Shown here in pieces: positions 16,728-25,892 of a stretch of 64,000 nucleotides of DNA. Source of the DNA: Lelliottia wanjuensis (GTDB lineage: Bacteria > Pseudomonadota > Gammaproteobacteria > Enterobacterales > Enterobacteriaceae); NCBI RefSeq assembly GCF_030238365.1, contig NZ_JASSOT010000049.1, forward strand, positions 62,001 to 126,000, given 5' to 3'. A program made the translations under genes and the position numbers. The first letter of the stretch is position 1. Every line of letters begins with the position of its first letter. Under the pieces are notes generated by a model. The model saw only the letters and a program-made list of their open reading frames with translations, did no database searches and was not told where the DNA came from.

Positions 16728-18065
16728 ATGGCATTACAGGAAAAACTGATCGACTCTCTGGGCAGTTTCGCCACCAAATTCAACAGCTATCGCTACATCA
16801 TGGCGATTAAGTCCGCCTTCATTACCTTAATGCCGGTCATCATTGTGGGCGCCTTTTCGGTGCTGATTTCCAACATGGTGCTGGACCCCAAAAATGGCCT
16901 CGCGAGCTTTGAATCCCTCTCGTTTCTGGCCGCGCTGAAGCCGATCACCAGCGCTATTAACTACGCCACGCTGAACTTCCTCAACATTGGCGCGGTGTTT
17001 TTAATCGGCATTGAGCTCGGGCGCATCAACGGCATCAAGTCGCTATTTCCGGGGCTGCTGGCGGTGATCTGCTTTATCTGCGTCACGCCGACCACCGTTG
17101 AAATGATGGTCGACGGGCAGATGCACGTGGTGAAAGATGTGCTGCTGCGCCAGTTCTCCGACACCCGCAGCCTGTTCCTCGGCATGTTTATCGCCATTCT
17201 GTCCGTGGAGATTTACTGCTGGCTGGAGAATCGCCCTGGGCTGAAAATTAAAATGCCCGATACGGTGCCGCCCAACGTCGCTGCGTCCTTCTCGGCGCTG
17301 ATCCCGGCGATTATCACCACTACCGCCATCGCGACCTTCGGTTTTATCTTCCATCAACTGACCGGCATGTACCTGTATGACGCGGTCTATCAGGTGGTGC
17401 AGCAGCCGCTCGAGCGCGTGGTGCAGAGCCTGCCGGGCATTCTGCTGCTGATGTTTGTCGCGCAGCTCTTCTGGGTGATTGGTATTCACGGCAACCAGAT
17501 GATCAAGCCGATCCGCGAGCCGCTGCTGCTCGGCGCGATCACCGTCAACATGAGCGCTTTCGAGCAGGGGAAAGAGATCCCCAACATCATCACCATGCCG
17601 TTCTGGGATGTGTACATGAGCATCGGCGGGTCGGGTTTGACCATTGGCCTGCTAATCGCGGTGATGATTGGCACCAAACGCAAAGAGATGCGCGAGATCG
17701 CCAAGCTCTCCATCGGGCCGGGGCTGTTCAACATCAACGAGCCGGTGATCTTCGGTATGCCAATCATGCTCAACCCGATCCTGGCGATCCCCTTCATCAT
17801 CACTCCGCTGGTGACCGGCTCGATTGGTTATTTCGCCACGGTGACCGGTTTTGCCGGCAAAGCAGTGGTAATGGTGCCCTGGACCACGCCGCCGCTGATT
17901 AACGCCTGGCTCTCGACGGCGGGCTCTATGGGCGCGGTGATCACTCAGGGGATTTGTATTCTGACCGCGGTTCTTATCTATCTGCCGTTCGTGAAAATTG
18001 CCTCACGCCGCGCGGAACAGGCCGCCCTTCAGGCGCAGAGCCAGCAGGCCGCTAACAACGCATGA
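16728..18065 (+). CDS. PTS EIIC, lactose/cellobiose family
   Basis: Membrane channel component of a phosphotransferase system for a beta-linked disaccharide or glucoside; 445 residues with about ten spans. Family hallmarks are the GIHGNQ loop (IGIHGNQMIKP) and the NEPVIFGMP motif with LNP. GAGGTAAT precedes the ATG. No EIIA or EIIB domain is fused or nearby, so it must use subunits encoded elsewhere. The glycosidase follows by 7 bp, so they are cotranscribed and probably act in sequence. Substrate (cellobiose, arbutin, mannobiose) cannot be fixed from sequence. Confidence 0.9.
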   Translation: MALQEKLIDSLGSFATKFNSYRYIMAIKSAFITLMPVIIVGAFSVLISNMVLDPKNGLASFESLSFLAALKPITSAINYATLNFLNIGAVFLIGIELGRINGIKSLFPGLLAVICFICVTPTTVEMMVDGQMHVVKDVLLRQFSDTRSLFLGMFIAILSVEIYCWLENRPGLKIKMPDTVPPNVAASFSALIPAIITTTAIATFGFIFHQLTGMYLYDAVYQVVQQPLERVVQSLPGILLLMFVAQLFWVIGIHGNQMIKPIREPLLLGAITVNMSAFEQGKEIPNIITMPFWDVYMSIGGSGLTIGLLIAVMIGTKRKEMREIAKLSIGPGLFNINEPVIFGMPIMLNPILAIPFIITPLVTGSIGYFATVTGFAGKAVVMVPWTTPPLINAWLSTAGSMGAVITQGICILTAVLIYLPFVKIASRRAEQAALQAQSQQAANNA

Positions 18066-18072
18066 GGATGTT

Positions 18073-19500
18073 ATGAGCACAAAACAGATTGCGATCCCGC
18101 AGGATTTTATTCTGGGGGCCGCCGCGTCGGCCTGGCAAACGGAAGGCTGGAGCGGGAAAAAAGAGGGGCAGGATTCGTGGATCGACCTCTGGTACAAAAA
18201 CGATCGTCACGTCTGGCATAACGGCTACGGTCCGGCGGTGGCGACGGATTTCATCAACCGCTTCCGCGAAGACGTGGCGCTGATGAAACAGGCGGGACTG
18301 ACGCACTACCGCACCTCCATCAACTGGTCGCGGTTTTTGACCGATTATGAAAACGCGACCGTCGATGAAGAGTACGCGGCCTATTACGACGCGCTGTTCG
18401 ACGAGATGCAGCGACAGGGCATCGATCCGATGATCTGCCTCGAGCACTACGAGTTGCCGGGCGTGCTGCTGGAAACCTATGGCGGCTGGGCCTCGAAGCA
18501 TGTGGTTGAGTTGTTTGTGCGCTACGCCGAAAAGGTGTTTGAACGCTACCACGGGAAAGTGACGCGCTGGTTTACCTTCAACGAGCCGATTGTGGTGCAA
18601 ACCCGCGTTTATCTCGACGCCCTGCGCTGGCCGTACGAGCAGAACACCAGCACCTGGATGCAGTGGAATCATCACAAGGTGCTGGCGACGGCGAAAGTGG
18701 TGAAGCTGTTCCACGAGAAGGGCTACCGGGGAACCGTGGGCTGTATTCTGAATCCCGAAGTGACCTATCCGCGCTCGAAAGCCCCGCACGATGTGCGCGC
18801 CGCCGAGATTTACGATCTGTTCTACAACCGCGTATTCCTCGACCCGCTGGTTCACGGGCGTTATCCGCAAGCGTTGTTTACCCTGCTGGAGCAGCATCAG
18901 GTTGCGTGGGAGTACAGCGCGGAAGAGCTGGCGCTGATTGCTGAAAACCCTGTCGATGAGCTGGGGATCAACCTCTATTACCCGCATCGGGTGAAAGCCC
19001 CGTCGCGGGCCTGGCACCCCCAAACGCCATTCCATCCGGCGTACTACTACGAACCTTTCGAGTTGCCAGGGCGCAAAATGAACGCCTCTCGCGGCTGGGA
19101 AATCTACCCGAAGATCATCTATGACATGGCGATGCGCATTAAAAATGAGTATCGCAACATCCCTTGGTTTGTGGCGGAAAGCGGAATGGGCGTGGAAAAC
19201 GAAGGGCAGTTCCGCGGGAGCGACGGTGTCATCGCCGACGATTACCGCATCCATTTTATCAGCGAACACCTCTACTACACGCTGCTGGCGCGCGAGGAGG
19301 GGGCGAACTGCCACGGCTACATGCTGTGGGCGTTTACCGACAACGTCTCGCCGATGAACGCCTTTAAAAATCGCTATGGGCTAATAGAAATCGATCTGGC
19401 CGATAACCGCGCTCGTCGGGCGAAAAAGTCGGCGGCGTGGTTCCGTCAGCTGCGCGATGAGCGCACCCTGACGCTCAGCGTCGATGATGAATGGAAATAG
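18073..19500 (+). CDS. GH1 family glycosidase, probable 6-phospho-beta-glucosidase
   Basis: Retaining glycosidase of 475 residues; cytoplasmic, expected to hydrolyse the phosphorylated beta-glucoside delivered by the PTS. The acid/base E171 lies in FTFNEP; the nucleophile E369 lies in WFVAESGMG rather than the usual TENG. S426 in the C-terminal loop (DNVSPMNAFKNRYG) replaces the Glu of free-sugar enzymes, as in phospho-sugar enzymes, but the phosphate-binding Lys seems shifted by one (K432, N433). The longer frame to 17998 overlaps the EIIC gene and is rejected; ATG 18073 follows AGGA. A GmuD-like subgroup is possible. Confidence 0.87.
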   Translation: MSTKQIAIPQDFILGAAASAWQTEGWSGKKEGQDSWIDLWYKNDRHVWHNGYGPAVATDFINRFREDVALMKQAGLTHYRTSINWSRFLTDYENATVDEEYAAYYDALFDEMQRQGIDPMICLEHYELPGVLLETYGGWASKHVVELFVRYAEKVFERYHGKVTRWFTFNEPIVVQTRVYLDALRWPYEQNTSTWMQWNHHKVLATAKVVKLFHEKGYRGTVGCILNPEVTYPRSKAPHDVRAAEIYDLFYNRVFLDPLVHGRYPQALFTLLEQHQVAWEYSAEELALIAENPVDELGINLYYPHRVKAPSRAWHPQTPFHPAYYYEPFELPGRKMNASRGWEIYPKIIYDMAMRIKNEYRNIPWFVAESGMGVENEGQFRGSDGVIADDYRIHFISEHLYYTLLAREEGANCHGYMLWAFTDNVSPMNAFKNRYGLIEIDLADNRARRAKKSAAWFRQLRDERTLTLSVDDEWK

Positions 19501-19552
19501 GCTAAACACGCCGCAGGTTCTGGTAAAATAGCCGCCAACTGGCCGGGGGAGA

Positions 19553-20371
19553 ATGCCCGGCCCGAGCGTCAACTCAACCGTCAGCGCAGGTGAAATCGTG
19601 GAGAAGGCCGTCGTTCCGCCAGAGAAAAAACAGTATCAGGAGATTGGCGATGATCTGCGCACGCAAATCATCGAAGGCCACTATCCTGTGGGATCCCGTC
19701 TGCCGCCTGAGCGCAATATTGCCGAGACTTACGGCGTCAGCCGCACCATCGTGCGCGAAGCGTTACTCATGCTGGAGCTGCAGGGCACGGTGGATATCCG
19801 CCAGGGCTCCGGCGTCTACGTGATGCGCATTCCGGAAGAGCATGAAAACGAGGAAGAGCGCTTCTTAAACAGCGACGTCGGCCCGTTTGAGATTTTGCAG
19901 GCGCGCCAGCTGCTCGAAAGCAACATCGCCGCCTTCGCCGCCAAAATGGCGACCCGCGCGGATATCGACAATCTGCGCCGCATCATCGAGCAGGAGCAGC
20001 GCGCGATTGCCGCCGACGATAACAGTCAGGATAACAACAAGATGTTCCATCTGGTGCTGGCGGGAGCGACGCAAAACCAGATGCTGCTGGCGACCGTCGA
20101 GAGCGTCTGGCACCACATGGACAGCAGCCCGCTGTGGCAGCAGTTCAACGTTCACATCGCCAGCCGGGCGTACCGCCTGAAATGGCTGGGCGATCGTCAG
20201 ACCATTCTGGCCGCCCTGCGTCGACGCGATGTGATGGGCGCATGGCAGGCCATGTTCCAGCACCTGGAAAACGTCAAAAAAAGTCTGCTGGAGTTATCCG
20301 ATGAAGATGCGCCGGATTTCGACGGCTATCTTTTTGAGTCGGTTCCGCTCTTCCAGGGGAAACTGGTATGA
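19553..20371 (+). CDS. GntR-family regulator, UxuR/ExuR-like
   Basis: FadR-subfamily regulator, 272 residues: winged helix (about 25-95; RLPPERNIAETYGVSRTIVR) and an all-helical FCD ligand domain (GPFEILQARQLLESNIAAFA). The C-terminal HLENVKKSLLELSDEDAPDF is very like UxuR and ExuR, which sense hexuronates or fructuronate. GGGGGAG precedes the ATG. The stop overlaps the next start in ATGA. A second regulator in a cassette already holding a LacI-type gene is unusual. It may bind the TTGGTATGCCAA element before the EIIC gene, or pectin-derived uronate genes; neither is proven. Confidence 0.87.
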   Translation: MPGPSVNSTVSAGEIVEKAVVPPEKKQYQEIGDDLRTQIIEGHYPVGSRLPPERNIAETYGVSRTIVREALLMLELQGTVDIRQGSGVYVMRIPEEHENEEERFLNSDVGPFEILQARQLLESNIAAFAAKMATRADIDNLRRIIEQEQRAIAADDNSQDNNKMFHLVLAGATQNQMLLATVESVWHHMDSSPLWQQFNVHIASRAYRLKWLGDRQTILAALRRRDVMGAWQAMFQHLENVKKSLLELSDEDAPDFDGYLFESVPLFQGKLV

Positions 20372-20844
20372 ACATCCTGCCCTTGCATTGCGTTCCACAC
20401 CACGCGGAGCGCGTCACCGACTGGCTGTGGCAAGAATTTGGCGACGGATTACCGCGCGAATTTTTAGCCAGCGTCATCGAACACAGCCAGACGCCGGGCG
20501 CGCTGCCCATGACCTTTGTGGCGGTCGACGGCGAACAGCTGCTGGGCACCGTAGGATTGTGGCGCTGTGATTTGATTACGCGTCAGGATCTCTTCCCGTG
20601 GCTGGCGGCGCTGTACGTAGACGAAGCCGCGCGCGGGAAAGGGCTGGCGGGGCAACTGCAGGAGCATGTGATGGGCTACGCCGCAAAAGCCGGATATTCC
20701 GAGTTACATCTCTGGTCCGCCTGCCGCGACTTTTACGAACGCTACGGCTGGCAGTACATCGGCGATGGGCTGGAATACCCGAATAAAACGGTCCATCTCT
20801 ATCGCTATTCGCTGACCGGCTCCGCGGGGGCCACCACTGAGTGA
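20368..20844 (+). CDS. GNAT-family N-acetyltransferase
   Basis: Small acyltransferase, 158 residues, with the acetyl-CoA site RGKGLAG (motif A, about 90-96) and the FYERYGW motif B typical of amine-type GNATs. The substrate is not recognisable. It is translationally coupled to the GntR gene (ATGA). Its last 40 bp overlap the end of convergent galR, so the final 13 residues are encoded antisense to galR. Confidence 0.82.
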   Translation: MNILPLHCVPHHAERVTDWLWQEFGDGLPREFLASVIEHSQTPGALPMTFVAVDGEQLLGTVGLWRCDLITRQDLFPWLAALYVDEAARGKGLAGQLQEHVMGYAAKAGYSELHLWSACRDFYERYGWQYIGDGLEYPNKTVHLYRYSLTGSAGATTE

Positions 20845-21821
20845 CGGCGTACCAGCGTCGGGCTGAACAAATGAGTGATGTCCGGCGGCGGGCGTTTTTC
20901 CGCCAGCGCCAGCGCCAGTTCGGCGGCCTGGGTCGCCATCGTCACAATTGGGTAGCGCACGGTCGTCAGACGTGGGCGCACATAGCGCGCGACTAACACA
21001 TCATCAAAACCAATCAGTGAAATTTCGGCAGGCACGTCGATACCGTTATCGTTCAGCACGCCCATCGCACCCGCGGCCATGGAGTCGTTATAGCAAGCCA
21101 CTGCAGTGAAATTCCGTCCACGTCCCAGCAGTTCAGTCATCGCCTGCTCGCCGCCGCTCTCGTCCGGTTCCCCGTAGGTCACCAGACGATCGTTGCACGG
21201 CAGACCGCTTTCACGCAGGGCATCGTAATAGCCCCGCAGGCGGTCTTCGGCGTCAGAAATCTGGTGGTTTGAGCAGAGATAGCCGATGCGCGTGTGTCCC
21301 TGCTGAATCAGATGGCGGGTGGCAAGCCAGGCGCCGTAGCGATCGTCCAGCGCCACGCAGCGCTTTTCATAGCCCGGAATAATACGGTTAATCAAGACCA
21401 TGCCGGGGATCTGCTTCATCAGATGGAGCAGCTCTTCGTCGGGAAGCACTTTGGCGTGAACCACCAGCGCCGCGCAGCGATGGCGAATCAGCTGTTCGAT
21501 GGCCTGACGCTCTTTTTGTTCGTTGTGGTAGCCGTTGCCGATCAGCAGAAAATTACCGGTCTGGTACGCCACCTGTTCCACCGCTTTAACCATCGCGCCG
21601 AAAAAGGGATCGGAGACGTCGCCGACCACCAGCCCGACGGTTTCCGTCGACTGCTGCGCCAGGGCGCGGGCGTTGGCGTTGGGATGATAATTCAGGGTTT
21701 CCATGGCGCTCTGCACGGCCTGACGGGAAGCATCGCTGGCTTTGGGGGAGTTGTTAATGACGCGAGAAACGGTCGCCACAGAAACACCCGACAGACGAGC
21801 CACATCCTTAATTGTCGCCAT
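20805..21821 (-). CDS. galR: Galactose operon repressor GalR
   Basis: LacI-family repressor of gal genes, inactivated by galactose; 338 residues against 343 in E. coli, shorter only at the C-terminus where it meets the inserted GNAT gene. The helix-turn-helix MATIKDVARLSGVSVATVSR and the hinge PNANARALAQQ are almost identical to E. coli GalR. The start is ATG 21821 after AAGAAGG. GalR-type operators lie just upstream, implying autoregulation. Confidence 0.96.
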   Translation of the reverse strand: MATIKDVARLSGVSVATVSRVINNSPKASDASRQAVQSAMETLNYHPNANARALAQQSTETVGLVVGDVSDPFFGAMVKAVEQVAYQTGNFLLIGNGYHNEQKERQAIEQLIRHRCAALVVHAKVLPDEELLHLMKQIPGMVLINRIIPGYEKRCVALDDRYGAWLATRHLIQQGHTRIGYLCSNHQISDAEDRLRGYYDALRESGLPCNDRLVTYGEPDESGGEQAMTELLGRGRNFTAVACYNDSMAAGAMGVLNDNGIDVPAEISLIGFDDVLVARYVRPRLTTVRYPIVTMATQAAELALALAEKRPPPDITHLFSPTLVRRHSVVAPAEPVSE

Positions 21822-21838
21822 TTAATACCTTCTTTAGG

Positions 21839-21854
21839 GGGTAAGCGTTTACAC
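21839..21854. promoter_or_regulatory. GalR/GalS operator upstream of galR
   Basis: GGGTAAGCGTTTACAC fits the gal operator form GTGTAAnCGnTTACAC with two mismatches at one end, 18 bp before the galR start. Confidence 0.7.
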
Positions 21855-21941
21855 ACACAATAGTGTTGCGGAAAAGTGAGGTGCATTCAAGGCCTGCGCC
21901 GGAAAGCCGCTCGCAAACGTGATGGAGGACATGGGAAAACA

Positions 21942-21956
21942 GTGTAATCGTTACAC
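21942..21956. promoter_or_regulatory. Second gal-type operator, one base short
   Basis: GTGTAATCGTTACAC is a perfect match to both gal half-sites but lacks one central base (15 bp instead of 16). Its centre lies about 103 bp from the first operator. Confidence 0.5.
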
Positions 21957-22065
21957 GGGCAAGCGTGTCAGAATAATGTCAAACCGAACCTTTGGTTACA
22001 CTTTGCCGCAGGCTGTTGCGATTGTCCGCTGGTGGAGAATGTGAACAGATTGCTACAGTCGAGAT

Positions 22066-22147
22066 CCCAGAGGTATTGATAGGTGAAATCAGCTCCGGTT
22101 GATTAACACGAATTACACCAACCTGCGTCCATACGCAGGTTTTTTTT
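22066..22147 (+). ncRNA. omrB: OmrB small RNA
   Basis: Hfq-dependent sRNA repressing outer-membrane protein and regulator mRNAs (ompT, cirA, csgD, ompR in E. coli). It begins with the conserved 5' seed CCCAGAGGTATTGATAGGTG and ends with the ACCTGCGT...ACGCAGGT terminator and a T-run, about 82 nt as in E. coli. A -10-like TACAGT (22054-22059) sits 6 bp before the start. It lies on the galR side of the pair, as in E. coli. OmpR activation is known from E. coli; the OmpR site was not defined here. Confidence 0.92.
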
Positions 22148-22263
22148 GCCTGTAACTTCAATCTGTAACAGCAATCGAGAATATTCACACCTGGTTGCAC
22201 TTAGGCTCATTCCCTTGCGTTTTCCTGCTGGCGAAGCGAGGGGCCAACAGCCACAATCAAGAT

Positions 22264-22349
22264 CCCAGAGGTATTGATTGGTGAGAATTCTTGGTACGGT
22301 TTCGTACTCATCTCTTGCACCAGCCTGCGCGGATGCGCAGGTTTTTTTT
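22264..22349 (+). ncRNA. omrA: OmrA small RNA
   Basis: Sister of OmrB, sharing the 5' seed CCCAGAGGTATTGATTGGTG and the 3' terminator hairpin CCTGCGCGGATGCGCAGG with eight T residues, with a divergent middle. It is about 86 nt (88 in E. coli). A -10-like CACAAT (22252-22257) lies 6 bp upstream. It is followed by aas on the same strand. Confidence 0.92.
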
Positions 22350-22446
22350 CGCCTGAAATACGCTATCACTCCTCCCGCCTGCACTTCTCGTGTAATCTGC
22401 CACAATTTAGCGTAACCCTAAAATTTGACAGGCAAAGGGAGTTGAA

Positions 22447-24606
22447 ATGCTATTTGGGTTCTTCCGTACCTTGTTTCGTATCCTCTTTCGCGTCCGCCTG
22501 ACGGGTGACACTCAGTCACTGCGCGGCGAGCGTGTGCTCATCACCCCAAACCATGTCTCCTTTATCGACGGCGTGTTGCTGGCACTTTTCCTGCCCGGCC
22601 GCCCGGTGTTTGCGGTTTACAGCTCCATCAGCCAGAAGTGGTTCATGCGAGGCCTTGCGCCGCTGATCGATTTTGTCCCGCTCGACCCGACCAAACCGAT
22701 GATGATCAAACATCTGGTGCGCCTGATTGAGCAGGGGCGTCCGGTGGTGATCTTCCCGGAAGGGCGACTTACCGTGACCGGTTCGCTGATGAAAATCTAC
22801 GACGGCGCGGGGTTTGTGGCGGCGAAATCGAAAGCTACCGTGGTGCCGCTGCGTATTGAAGGGGCGGAACTGACCTACTTCAGCCGTCTGAAAGGGCTGG
22901 TGAAGCAGCGCCTGTTCCCGCAAATCACCCTGCATATTCTGCCGCCAACGACGGTACCGATGCCTGACGCGCCGCGTGCGCGGGATCGCCGCAAGATAGC
23001 GGGCGAAATGCTCCATCAAATCATGATGGAAGCGCGCATGGCCGTGCGCCCGCGCGAAACCTTATATGAAGCGCTCCTCTCGGCTCAGCACCGTTTTGGC
23101 GACAAGAAAAACTGCGTCGAAGACATCAACTTTACCCCCGACACCTACCGCAAGCTGCTGACCAAGACGCTGTTTGTCGGCCGTATTCTGGAAAAATACA
23201 GCCAGCAGGGGGAAAAAATTGGTCTGATGCTGCCGAACGCCGGGATCAGCGCGGCGGTGATTTTCGGGGCGGTATCGCGCGGACGCATTCCGGCGATGAT
23301 GAACTACACGGCGGGCGTTAAAGGGCTGACCAGCGCCATCACCGCCGCGGAGATCAAAACCGTCTTCACCTCGCGCCAGTTCCTCGACAAGGGCAAGCTC
23401 TGGCATCTGCCGGAACAGCTCAAGCAGGTGCGCTGGGTCTTCCTCGAAGATCTGAAAGCCGACGTTACCCTCGCCGATAAGCTGTGGATTTTTGCCCATC
23501 TGCTGGCACCGCATCTGGCGCAGGTCAAACAGCAGCCGGAAGATGCGGCCATTATTCTCTTCACCTCGGGCTCAGAAGGCCATCCGAAGGGCGTTGTTCA
23601 CTCTCATAAAAGCATTCTGGCGAACGTCGAGCAGATCAAAACTATCGCTGATTTCACCGCCAACGATCGCTTTATGTCGGCGCTGCCGCTGTTCCACTCC
23701 TTTGGCCTGACTGTTGGGCTGTTTACGCCGCTGTTCACGGGCGCAGAGGTGTTCCTCTATCCGAGCCCGCTGCATTACCGGGTCGTGCCGGAGCTGGTCT
23801 ATGACCGCAACTGTACGGTGTTGTTCGGGACTTCAACCTTCCTTGGCAACTACGCGCGCTTCGCCAATCCCTATGATTTCTTCCGCGTGCGCTACGTGGT
23901 GGCCGGGGCAGAAAAACTGCAGGACAGCACCCGGCAAATCTGGCAGGACAAGTTTGGCCTGCGCATCCTTGAGGGCTACGGCGTGACGGAATGCGCGCCG
24001 GTGGTGTCGATCAACGTGCCGATGGCGGCGAAGCCCAATACGGTCGGGCGCATTTTGCCGGGGATGGACGCGCGTCTGCTGGCGGTGCCGGGCATTGAAG
24101 ACGGTGGTCGTCTGCAGCTCAAAGGGCCAAACGTGATGAACGGCTACTTGCGCGTGGAAAACCCCGGTGTGCTCGAAGCGCCGACGGCGGAAAATGCGCA
24201 GGGCGAAGTGGAAACCGGCTGGTATGACACGGGCGATATCGTGCGCTTTGACGAGCAGGGCTTTGTGCAGATCAAAGGCCGCGCCAAACGTTTCGCCAAA
24301 ATCGCCGGGGAGATGGTCTCGCTGGAGATGGTGGAGCAGCTGGCGACGGCGGTCTCGGCCGACAAAATGCACGCCACGGCGATCAAGAGCGACGCCAGCA
24401 AAGGCGAAGCCCTGGTGCTGTTTACCACCGACAGCGAACTCAAACGCGAACAGCTTCTGCATTACGCTCGCGAGCATGGTGTGCCAGAACTCGCTGTGCC
24501 GCGCGATATTCGTTATCTGAAACAGCTACCGGTGCTCGGCAGCGGTAAACCTGATTTTGTCGCGCTGAAAGGCATGGTTGATGAGGCGGAACAGCATAAT
24601 GCGTGA
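22447..24606 (+). CDS. aas: Bifunctional 2-acyl-GPE acyltransferase / acyl-ACP synthetase
   Basis: Inner-membrane enzyme that re-acylates lysophosphatidylethanolamine taken in by LplT. The 719 residues equal the E. coli length. The N-terminal acyltransferase has the NHVSFID motif (H36, D41) and FPEGR; the C-terminal adenylate-forming domain has [21 protein letters not shown] and GWYDTGD. AGGGAG precedes the ATG. It overlaps lplT by 8 bp, forming the phospholipid repair pair. Confidence 0.97.
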   Translation: MLFGFFRTLFRILFRVRLTGDTQSLRGERVLITPNHVSFIDGVLLALFLPGRPVFAVYSSISQKWFMRGLAPLIDFVPLDPTKPMMIKHLVRLIEQGRPVVIFPEGRLTVTGSLMKIYDGAGFVAAKSKATVVPLRIEGAELTYFSRLKGLVKQRLFPQITLHILPPTTVPMPDAPRARDRRKIAGEMLHQIMMEARMAVRPRETLYEALLSAQHRFGDKKNCVEDINFTPDTYRKLLTKTLFVGRILEKYSQQGEKIGLMLPNAGISAAVIFGAVSRGRIPAMMNYTAGVKGLTSAITAAEIKTVFTSRQFLDKGKLWHLPEQLKQVRWVFLEDLKADVTLADKLWIFAHLLAPHLAQVKQQPEDAAIILFTSGSEGHPKGVVHSHKSILANVEQIKTIADFTANDRFMSALPLFHSFGLTVGLFTPLFTGAEVFLYPSPLHYRVVPELVYDRNCTVLFGTSTFLGNYARFANPYDFFRVRYVVAGAEKLQDSTRQIWQDKFGLRILEGYGVTECAPVVSINVPMAAKPNTVGRILPGMDARLLAVPGIEDGGRLQLKGPNVMNGYLRVENPGVLEAPTAENAQGEVETGWYDTGDIVRFDEQGFVQIKGRAKRFAKIAGEMVSLEMVEQLATAVSADKMHATAIKSDASKGEALVLFTTDSELKREQLLHYAREHGVPELAVPRDIRYLKQLPVLGSGKPDFVALKGMVDEAEQHNA

Positions 24607-25792
24607 GTCAGTACACACTAACACTTCCCTGTGGTCGAAGGGCATGATGGCGGTGACCAGCGCCCAGTTCCTTTCGGCCTTCGGCGACAACGCGCTGCTG
24701 TTTGCCACGCTGGCGCTGCTCAAAGCCGAGTTTTACCCGGACTGGAGCCAGCCGATCCTGCAGATGGTGTTTGTGGGTGCTTACATCATTTTCGCCCCCT
24801 TTGTCGGACAGGTGGCGGACAGCTTCCCTAAAGGCCGGGTGATGATGTTCGCCAACAGTCTCAAGCTATTAGGCGCGGCGAGCATCTGCTTTGGCTTTAA
24901 TCCCTTTATCGGCTACACGCTGGTGGGGATTGGCGCGGCGGCCTATTCCCCGGCGAAGTACGGCATTCTGGGCGAGCTGACCACCGGTGACAAACTGGTG
25001 AAAGCCAACGGTCTGATGGAGTCTTCAACCATCGCCGCTATTCTGCTCGGCTCCGTCGCGGGCGGCGTGCTGGCGGACTGGCACGTGCTGGCAGCGCTCG
25101 GCGTGTGTGCGCTGGTGTATGCCGGGGCGGTCGTGGCAAACCTGTTTATCCCGACGCTGCCGGTGGCGCGTCCGGGGCAGTCCTGGCGCTTTACGCCGAT
25201 GACGGCCAGCTTCTTCAATGCCTGCCGCGTGCTGTGGCGCAACGGCGAAACGCGTTTCTCTTTGATGGGAACCAGCATGTTCTGGGGCGCAGGCGTGACG
25301 CTGCGCTTCCTGCTGGTACTCTGGGTGCCGACGGCGCTCGGGATCACCGATAACGCCACGCCAACCTATCTCAACGCCATGGTGGCCGTCGGGATTGTGA
25401 TCGGGGCGGGGGCGGCAGCGAAGCTGGTCACGCTGGAGACCGTCGCGCGCTGTATGCCGGCGGGGATTTTGATTGGCGTCGGGGTGCTGTTTTTCTCCCT
25501 GCAACATGCGCTGCTCCCGGCTTACGTGCTGCTGATCCTGATCGGTATGCTCGGGGGTTTCTTCGTGGTGCCGCTGAACGCGCTCCTGCAGGAGCGTGGC
25601 AAACAGACGGTGGGCGCGGGTAACGCGATTGCGGTGCAGAATCTCGGTGAAAACACCGCCATGCTGCTGATGCTGGGGCTTTATTCGCTGGCCGTGAAAG
25701 CGGGATTACCGGTGGTGGGAATCGGTGTCGGGTTCGGCGGGTTATTCGCGCTGGCGATTGCCGGGCTGTGGCTCTGGCAGCGTCGCCGGTAA
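24599..25792 (+). CDS. lplT: Lysophospholipid transporter
   Basis: MFS flippase that moves lysophospholipids to the inner leaflet for Aas. The 397 residues have about twelve spans, [20 protein letters not shown] near the start and NALLQERGK near the end, matching E. coli LplT. ATG 24599 ([15 protein letters not shown]) is used rather than the ATG at 24578, since it matches the E. coli start and overlaps the aas stop. A REP pair follows. Confidence 0.96.
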   Translation: MRESVHTNTSLWSKGMMAVTSAQFLSAFGDNALLFATLALLKAEFYPDWSQPILQMVFVGAYIIFAPFVGQVADSFPKGRVMMFANSLKLLGAASICFGFNPFIGYTLVGIGAAAYSPAKYGILGELTTGDKLVKANGLMESSTIAAILLGSVAGGVLADWHVLAALGVCALVYAGAVVANLFIPTLPVARPGQSWRFTPMTASFFNACRVLWRNGETRFSLMGTSMFWGAGVTLRFLLVLWVPTALGITDNATPTYLNAMVAVGIVIGAGAAAKLVTLETVARCMPAGILIGVGVLFFSLQHALLPAYVLLILIGMLGGFFVVPLNALLQERGKQTVGAGNAIAVQNLGENTAMLLMLGLYSLAVKAGLPVVGIGVGFGGLFALAIAGLWLWQRRR

Positions 25793-25798
25793 CGGATT

Positions 25799-25882
25799 GC
25801 CGGGTGGCGGCTTCGCCTTACCCGGCCTACAAATCACGGTATTCACACATCGTAGGCCCGGTAAGCGCAGCGCCACCGGGCA
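25799..25882. repeat. REP pair (BIME) between convergent lplT and tas
   Basis: Two REP-type palindromes face each other: GCCGGGTGGCGG...CCCGGCCTAC (25799-25830) and GTAGGCCCGG...CCACCGGGC (25852-25881). The unit is related to that at 4787. It probably protects both mRNA 3' ends. Confidence 0.82.
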
Positions 25883-25892
25883 TGACAACGCG

